A DNA stretch of 64,000 bases from Anaerolentibacter hominis (lineage in GTDB: Bacteria > Bacillota > Clostridia > Lachnospirales > Lachnospiraceae): positions 682,001 through 746,000 of the forward strand of contig NZ_JAWDIX010000001.1 in NCBI RefSeq assembly GCF_032380675.1, given 5' to 3'. This document shows positions 59,780 to 64,000 of this stretch, piece by piece (the stretch's first letter is position 1; every line of letters starts with the position of its first letter). The notes beneath the pieces are model-generated. The model ran no database searches. It was not told where the DNA came from and saw only the letters and a program-made list of their open reading frames with translations. Position numbers and translations under genes: made by a program.

Positions 59780-60250
59780 CTATTCCGGTGTCTTTTCTTC
59801 CGGCGGCATAACCGCGCCCCGGAGGATTTCCACCACACCTAGGAAATCCTCCGCGGATACGAGGGCAAGGCCTCGCGTCTCCGGATTCTCGTCACCAAGA
59901 ACCATAAGCAGATCACCGGTTTTCAGATGAAAGATTTCACGCGCTTTCTTTGGGAGAACTACCTGACCCCGTTCCCCCAGCCTGACCGTGCCGAAGATGT
60001 GTTTGCCTTTGGGTGGAATCCCCGCCGCCTCATTTGTCTGGTTAAAGTGAATGAGATCATCCACGGACACATCATAGAGTGAGGCCAGGGCATCACAGTT
60101 GATGATATCGGGTATGGTCTCTCCGGCCTCCCACTTTGCCACCGCCTGGCGCGAGACTCCGATCCGCCCGGCAACCTCCTCCTGGGAGTATTTATGATAC
60201 TGCCGAAGCAGCGCCAAATTCTGAGAAATGTATAGATTCTGATTTTTCAA
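59780..60250 (-). CDS. XRE regulator fused to an AbrB domain
   Basis: A 156-residue DNA-binding protein with an XRE-type HTH (NLALLRQYHKYSQEEVAGRI, then GVSRQAVAKWEAGETIPD) and a C-terminal AbrB/SpoVT domain (VRLGERGQVVLPKKAREIFHLKTGD). No start is compelling: TTG 60250 gives the usual N-terminus and follows GGGACAGG, while TTG 60307 adds 19 odd residues. It is upstream of the ABC genes and probably controls them. Confidence 0.8.
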   Translation of the reverse strand: MKNQNLYISQNLALLRQYHKYSQEEVAGRIGVSRQAVAKWEAGETIPDIINCDALASLYDVSVDDLIHFNQTNEAAGIPPKGKHIFGTVRLGERGQVVLPKKAREIFHLKTGDLLMVLGDENPETRGLALVSAEDFLGVVEILRGAVMPPEEKTPE

Positions 60251-60388
60251 TCCTGTACCTGTCCCTTTCCCGCTTTGGGCCCTTCCTGAAAGGAAAACAG
60301 GCTCCAATGCGCAGGATAGGAAAAACGTCTTCCCGTCTTTCCTGCCTTCTATGATCTAATTATACTTAAGCTTCGTGAGATTACTACC

Positions 60389-60421
60389 AACCGGACATAA
60401 CAAAATATGTTATGTCCGGTT
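60389..60421. promoter_or_regulatory. 14-bp inverted repeat upstream of the XRE-AbrB gene
   Basis: Perfect arms AACCGGACATAACA (60389-60402) and TGTTATGTCCGGTT (60408-60421). No T tract on either side, so an operator is more likely than a terminator. A TATAAT -10 box on the minus strand lies at 60359-60364. Confidence 0.5.
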
Positions 60422-60446
60422 GCGGCGTGGGAACGTTCCTAAATAA

Positions 60447-60484
60447 TGAAAAAGAACCGGTGAGACATTACGCCCGCCGGTTCC
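60447..60484 (-). terminator. Intrinsic terminator after the ZIP gene
   Basis: On the minus strand, GAACCGG (60483-60477) pairs with CCGGTTC (60460-60454), followed by TTTTTC. Confidence 0.8.
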
Positions 60485-60539
60485 CGGATGAAAGATATTC
60501 AGATGAAATCAAATAAGCGAAGTGTCATGAACCAAATCC

Positions 60540-61334
60540 TTATCCCAGCGCCACATCCAGAACCATCATGACCAGAAAACCGGCCATAACGCCCAGCGTA
60601 CCTACATGGGAATGTTCGCCCAGATGAGCTTCCGGAATCAATTCTTCCACAACGACATAGAGCATAGCACCGGCTGCGAAGGAGAGAAGCCAGGGCATCA
60701 GGGGCTGTATCCCGCCTGCAATTAAAACGGTCAGGATACCGAAGATCGGTTCCACGATACCGGATAAACTGCCAAGGGCAAATGCCTTGCCGGTGTGCAG
60801 TCCCTCCTGGCGGAGCGGAAGAGAGATGGCGGCTCCCTCCGGAAAGTTCTGGATACCGATACCGATGGCAAGCGCCATAGCTGTCGTGTAGAGCGCCGGA
60901 TCATTGTGCTGCGCGGCCAGGGCAAAAGAAAGCCCCACCGCCATTCCTTCCGGTATGTTATGCAGTGTAACGGCAAATACCAGAAGAGTGGTCCGCTTCC
61001 AGTTGGAAGATCTGCCCTCCGGCTGCTCCGAATCCGGATGCAGGTGAGGCAGCAGATTATCCATAATCATCAGAAAAGCAATGCCCAGAATAAAACCGCC
61101 TGCGGCAGGCACCCAGCCGAACCCGGCGAATCCTCCTGCTTCGGCTTCCTCAATTGCCGGGATCAGCAGTGACCAGACCGAGGCTGCAATCATGACCCCG
61201 GCGGCAAAACCCAGAAATACTCTCTGAACCCTTAAGTCCATTTTTTTGCGAAAGAAAAATACAACGGCGGCGCCCAGAGTGGTCATCAGAAATGTGAATC
61301 CGGTTCCCCCTGCCGCCCATGCAATCGCCTGCAT
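60540..61334 (-). CDS. ZIP-family metal importer
   Basis: A 264-residue membrane protein with eight helices and the ZIP binding-site motifs HNIPEGMAVG and QNFPEGAAISLPL, plus a His-containing loop (LLPHLHPDSEQPEG). It imports Zn, Fe or Mn; the metal is not clear. RBS AAGGAGGGG. The promoter at 61560-61588 has an iron-box-like operator. Gap to the promoter is 225 bp, most of it leader and repeat C. Confidence 0.9.
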   Translation of the reverse strand: MQAIAWAAGGTGFTFLMTTLGAAVVFFFRKKMDLRVQRVFLGFAAGVMIAASVWSLLIPAIEEAEAGGFAGFGWVPAAGGFILGIAFLMIMDNLLPHLHPDSEQPEGRSSNWKRTTLLVFAVTLHNIPEGMAVGLSFALAAQHNDPALYTTAMALAIGIGIQNFPEGAAISLPLRQEGLHTGKAFALGSLSGIVEPIFGILTVLIAGGIQPLMPWLLSFAAGAMLYVVVEELIPEAHLGEHSHVGTLGVMAGFLVMMVLDVALG

Positions 61335-61353
61335 AAAATCCCCTCCTTAATGA

Positions 61354-61419
61354 ATTCAAGTACGCCTCGGCGTACTTGCTGCGAGCCGCACGTCATGCTT
61401 TGCATGACATAATACATCT
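61354..61419 (-). repeat. Dispersed repeat C, copy 2 (inverted)
   Basis: Reverse-complement match to 17663-17728 over 66 bp with about two mismatches. Lies in the ZIP gene leader. Confidence 0.85.
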
Positions 61420-61437
61420 TATATTATTTTCCTGTTC

Positions 61438-61455
61438 AGTCTAATGTTATAGACT
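61438..61455. promoter_or_regulatory. AGTCTA/TAGACT inverted repeat
   Basis: AGTCTA, ATGTTA, TAGACT, perfect 6-bp arms and 6-nt spacer in the ZIP leader. Possible operator; no match to a named box. Confidence 0.35.
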
Positions 61456-61534
61456 AATGAAGAAAAGTAAAAAACCGGACCGGACTATAATCATAGATCG
61501 TCAGGTAATTCACCTGTACTTCGTCACCGTACGT

Positions 61535-61588
61535 GATTAGGAAACACTAATCTGAATTCAGTATACTGCCAGGTTTTGAACTTGTCAA
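61535..61588 (-). promoter_or_regulatory. Promoter and operator of the ZIP gene
   Basis: On the minus strand, TTGACA (61588-61583), 17 nt, TATACT (61565-61560). Just downstream is GATTAG, 6 nt, CTAATC (61535-61552), alike in spacing and core to the GGTTAG/CTAACC boxes at 53458 and 53540. Confidence 0.75.
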
Positions 61589-61616
61589 TATAAATAGGAA
61601 TCATTCCTGAAAAGTG

Positions 61617-61665
61617 ACAAAAAAGAGGCAGAATTATGCCGAAAGTAAGACATAATTCTGCCTCT
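61617..61665 (-). terminator. Intrinsic terminator after the F420-ligase-like gene
   Basis: Perfect 15-bp stem AGAGGCAGAATTATG (minus, 61665-61651) with CATAATTCTGCCTCT (61638-61624), then T. Confidence 0.9.
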
Positions 61666-61700
61666 GATCATGCAGATATAGTTAACTATTATCCTGCGGT

Positions 61701-62900
61701 TTAATCTTCATCGGAAAAGTTATCAAAGTAGCCCTGGATCAAAACGATAGGGGTACCCTTATCACCGCTTCCGGTAGTCAGATCACAGAGACTGCCCAAT
61801 AAATCAGTGAGACGGCGGGGAGTCGTTCCCTGTGTCTCCATTTTCCCTTTCAGAGATTCTGACGGTTTATTGGCAATGTATTCGGAGATGGCGCTCTTTA
61901 ACTCTTCACCTGAAAGAGAGGCAAAGTTATTGTCCGCCAGATATTTTAATTTTACTTCATTCGGCGTGCCGTTCAGACCGTCGGTAAACGCGGGGGAGAC
62001 AACCGGATCGGCAAGCTCCCAAATCTTTCCTACCGGGTCCTTGAATGCGCCGTCGCCGTATACCATGACCTCAATCTGCTTTCCGGTCTTCTGATATAAT
62101 CTGGTCTGAACCTCTCTTACAAACGCTTCGCAATCTCTCGGGAAAAGTTTTACCTTTTCTTCAGTAGCTTTGTTGGAACCCAGCAGACCATAATCTGAAT
62201 TGTATCCGCTGTTCCCGATGGAAGCAGTCATGATGTCGTCCAGTCCCAGTACCGTATTTGCACCTGCAGCGGCAAGAAGCCGTTTGGAGCGGGCACGGGA
62301 ATGAATGTCGCAGGTTAAGACATCTTTGGTGTAGTTTAAAATAGCACGGCAGTCATTGGCAAAAATAAACTCAACTTCTGCGCCTTCTTCCAGACAGAGG
62401 TCTTTATAATACTGGACATAGTCAATGCCTGTGAAGGTATGGAGATTGCTGCCGAACAGCTCGCGGTACTTTTTCTCATCCAGTACATCGGTCCAGGGAT
62501 TAACCCCCTTCTCGTCCAGCTTGTCCAGATCAACCAGATGATTTCCTACTTCATCGGACGGATAACTCATCATGATGTGGAGCTTTTTTGCACCTCTTGC
62601 AATGCCGCGCAGACAGATTGCAAAACGGTTACGGCTCATGATCGGAAAGATGACTCCGAATTCACCGCCTGGAAATTTGCTGCGGATATCCTGAGCGATG
62701 TCGTCAACGGTTGCATAGTTTCCCTGAGCTCTTGCTACCACAGCCTCGGTGATACCGACTACATCTCTGTCATGCAGAGAAAAAGCCTCGGATTTTGCTG
62801 CCTCCAGTACGGAATCGACAACAATACCGGCAAGATCGTCACCCTCGCGGATAATTGGCGCACGGACACCCATGGAAATCGTTCCAGTCATTCTTGACAT
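61701..62900 (-). CDS. Coenzyme F420-0:L-glutamate ligase-like protein
   Basis: A 399-residue member of the CofE-type ligase family, which adds glutamate to F420-0. It has GVRAPIIREGDDLAGIVVDSVLEA, DRDVVGITEAVVARAQGNY and GTPIVLIQGY. No other F420 genes are in the window, and most Lachnospiraceae lack F420, so another acid substrate is possible. ATG 62900 is 7 nt after GGAGG; the longer frame to 63014 adds unconserved residues. Divergent from a LysR gene whose binding-type box overlaps its promoter region. Confidence 0.8.
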   Translation of the reverse strand: MSRMTGTISMGVRAPIIREGDDLAGIVVDSVLEAAKSEAFSLHDRDVVGITEAVVARAQGNYATVDDIAQDIRSKFPGGEFGVIFPIMSRNRFAICLRGIARGAKKLHIMMSYPSDEVGNHLVDLDKLDEKGVNPWTDVLDEKKYRELFGSNLHTFTGIDYVQYYKDLCLEEGAEVEFIFANDCRAILNYTKDVLTCDIHSRARSKRLLAAAGANTVLGLDDIMTASIGNSGYNSDYGLLGSNKATEEKVKLFPRDCEAFVREVQTRLYQKTGKQIEVMVYGDGAFKDPVGKIWELADPVVSPAFTDGLNGTPNEVKLKYLADNNFASLSGEELKSAISEYIANKPSESLKGKMETQGTTPRRLTDLLGSLCDLTTGSGDKGTPIVLIQGYFDNFSDED

Positions 62901-63069
62901 AATCATACCTCCATTCCGGCTGTTCCCGCTTCTAAAATCTGCGGCAGAACAAACCGTTCTCAGGCGGACATACTGTCCGTCAGACAGTGTGCGGTTTTCA
63001 TGTAACCGGCACACACCGTATCTCTTTTGTTATAACGAAAAAACCCACTTTGGGCTTGTACCAAAATCC

Positions 63070-63135
63070 ATTATAATATATGATATCATATAAGTAAAAT
63101 TATTATTAATGGGTTATAACATAAGCAATGGTTAT
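63070..63135 (-). promoter_or_regulatory. Promoter, spacer palindrome and LysR box of the F420-ligase-like gene
   Basis: On the minus strand TTTACT (63098-63093), 17 nt, TATAAT (63075-63070). A perfect 16-bp palindrome TATATGATATCATATA (63077-63092) fills the spacer. ATAAC, 10 nt, GTTAT at 63116-63135 is a LysR-type inverted repeat centred about 63 bp upstream of the expected transcript start. Confidence 0.7.
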
Positions 63136-63164
63136 GGATAAGGGATAGAAGAAGGAGCACGCAG

Positions 63165-64000
63165 ATGAAAAATTTGGATTTGTACCGGATATTCCGGGAG
63201 GTGGCCTACGCCGGAAGCTTTTCGGAGGCGGCCAGGAACCTTTATATCTCTCAGCCGGCGGTGAGCCAGGCGATCGGCCAGCTGGAGGAAGAGCTGGGGA
63301 GAAAACTGTTTGCCCGGAGCCGGAAGGGGGCGCACCTGACCCAGGAAGGCCGGATGCTGTATGAACACGTGAACGCGGCTCTGGGGATGCTGGAAGCGGG
63401 AGAAGAACAGTTTGAGAGGATGCGTCTGCTCCAGGAAGGAAAGCTTGCAATCGGTGCGGGCGATACGATATCCGAGCATTTTCTTTTGCCCTATCTGAAG
63501 CTTTTTCAGGAGGAATACCCCGGGATTGCCCTCCAGGTAATCAACCGGACCAGCGGGGAGGAACTGGAACTTTTAAAGGCCGGAAAGATCGATGTAGCCT
63601 TTGTCAACCTGCCCCTGGAGGATGGAGAGATAGAGGTATCGGAGTGTATGCAGATCCATGACCGCTTTGTGGCCTCTGAAAAATATTTTTTGTTAAAGGA
63701 TCAGACATTAACCCTGTCCCAGGTGGCGGGACTGCATCTGGTTATGCTGGAAACCCTGGCTAATTCCAGACGTTATGTAGACCGGTTCTTTCAGGATCAC
63801 GGCGTAACGCTTAAGCCGGAGATCGAGCTGGGCGCGCATGACTTAATGGTTGAATTCGCCCGGATGGGAATCGGCGTGGCCTGCGTGACGGAAGAATTCG
63901 CCGGAGAATATCTGGACAACGGCGAACTATTCGCCTTAAAGCTGGAAAAAGAAATCCCGCCGAGAGGGATTGGAATCTGTACTCTGGCGGGGAGGATACC
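63165..64000 (+). CDS. LysR-family transcriptional regulator (3' end outside window)
   Basis: The frame from ATG 63165 stays open to the window edge, 278 codons. The N-terminus MKNLDLYRIFREVAYAGSFSEAARNLYISQ and PAVSQAIGQLEEELGRKLF is a LysR HTH; the effector domain follows (EGKLAIGAGDTISEHFLLPYL, near 92). GAAGGAG lies 7 nt before ATG. The divergent gene promoter and a LysR-type box lie between the two, so it probably activates the F420-ligase-like gene. Confidence 0.9.
   Translation, partial: MKNLDLYRIFREVAYAGSFSEAARNLYISQPAVSQAIGQLEEELGRKLFARSRKGAHLTQEGRMLYEHVNAALGMLEAGEEQFERMRLLQEGKLAIGAGDTISEHFLLPYLKLFQEEYPGIALQVINRTSGEELELLKAGKIDVAFVNLPLEDGEIEVSECMQIHDRFVASEKYFLLKDQTLTLSQVAGLHLVMLETLANSRRYVDRFFQDHGVTLKPEIELGAHDLMVEFARMGIGVACVTEEFAGEYLDNGELFALKLEKEIPPRGIGICTLAGRI

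Overview
The window looks like a chromosomal segment of a Firmicute of the family Lachnospiraceae. The order pyrG, ftsH, uvrC, hprK, ROK glucokinase, murB, rapZ, whiA, HPr/Crh-like, dnaE, pfkA, the strong GGAGG ribosome binding sites, a T-box, an AUU-started infC, class I release terminators and many TTGACA/TATAAT promoters all fit. The family assignment rests on gene order and protein style, not on a search. No rRNA, tRNA, CRISPR array, prophage or transposase gene was seen.

Layout. 1-14985: housekeeping block, from the last 43 codons of pyrG through a 114-bp tandem array, ftsH, uvrC, then hprK-glcK-murB-rapZ-whiA-crh-like, dnaE and pfkA. 15027-20412: metal efflux (CsoR-like regulator plus P1B ATPase, each with a promoter and palindromic operator), a small acidic membrane protein, a 61-bp tandem array in the leader of a NusG_II/Gx-transporter operon, a C_GCAxxG_C_C protein and a GNAT enzyme. 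20461-24627: translation block, T-box-thrS, two copies of a multi-hairpin element, then infC-rpmI-rplT with a leader. 24691-33506: ECF sigma/anti-sigma pair, ppx-ppk, queA, a Phd/RelE-type toxin-antitoxin pair, ywbE and an FRG-domain protein. 33550-39044: a GHKL sensor kinase overlapping head to head with a large repeat-containing surface protein, and a PadR/HAAS pair. 39154-49473: signalling island with a structured-RNA candidate, a five-domain c-di-GMP enzyme, two giant hybrid histidine kinases with SnoaL-like N-termini and a separate HPt. 49491-53343: cobalamin riboswitch, cobI and a corrinoid-type ABC importer. 53423-54918: iron-type operators and DUF2325-DUF3793-flavodoxin. 54986-64000: Crp/Fnr regulator and ECF S component, a ceramidase-like enzyme behind a pseudoknot-like leader, lipoprotein, ABC exporter with XRE-AbrB regulator, ZIP transporter, an F420-ligase-like gene divergent from a LysR regulator that runs off the window.

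How it works together. HprK and the Crh-like protein (Glu15, Ser46) are two halves of a carbon-catabolite control circuit encoded close together, next to glucokinase and phosphofructokinase. The two hybrid kinases have receiver domains but no HPt, and a free HPt lies between them, so a phosphorelay is likely; the adjacent EAL/GGDEF protein suggests a c-di-GMP output. Metal and cofactor supply recurs: copper-type efflux, B12 import, iron-starvation flavodoxin, ZIP import. The ZIP promoter and the flavodoxin promoter carry similar inverted repeats (G[G/A]TTAG, 6 nt, CTAA[C/T]C), which suggests a shared metalloregulator.

The most unusual things are non-coding: a perfect interleaved pair of 9-bp stems at 56373-56426, two homogenised tandem arrays just upstream of genes, a nested-hairpin element with 10-bp terminal inverted repeats, and several dispersed intergenic repeat families.
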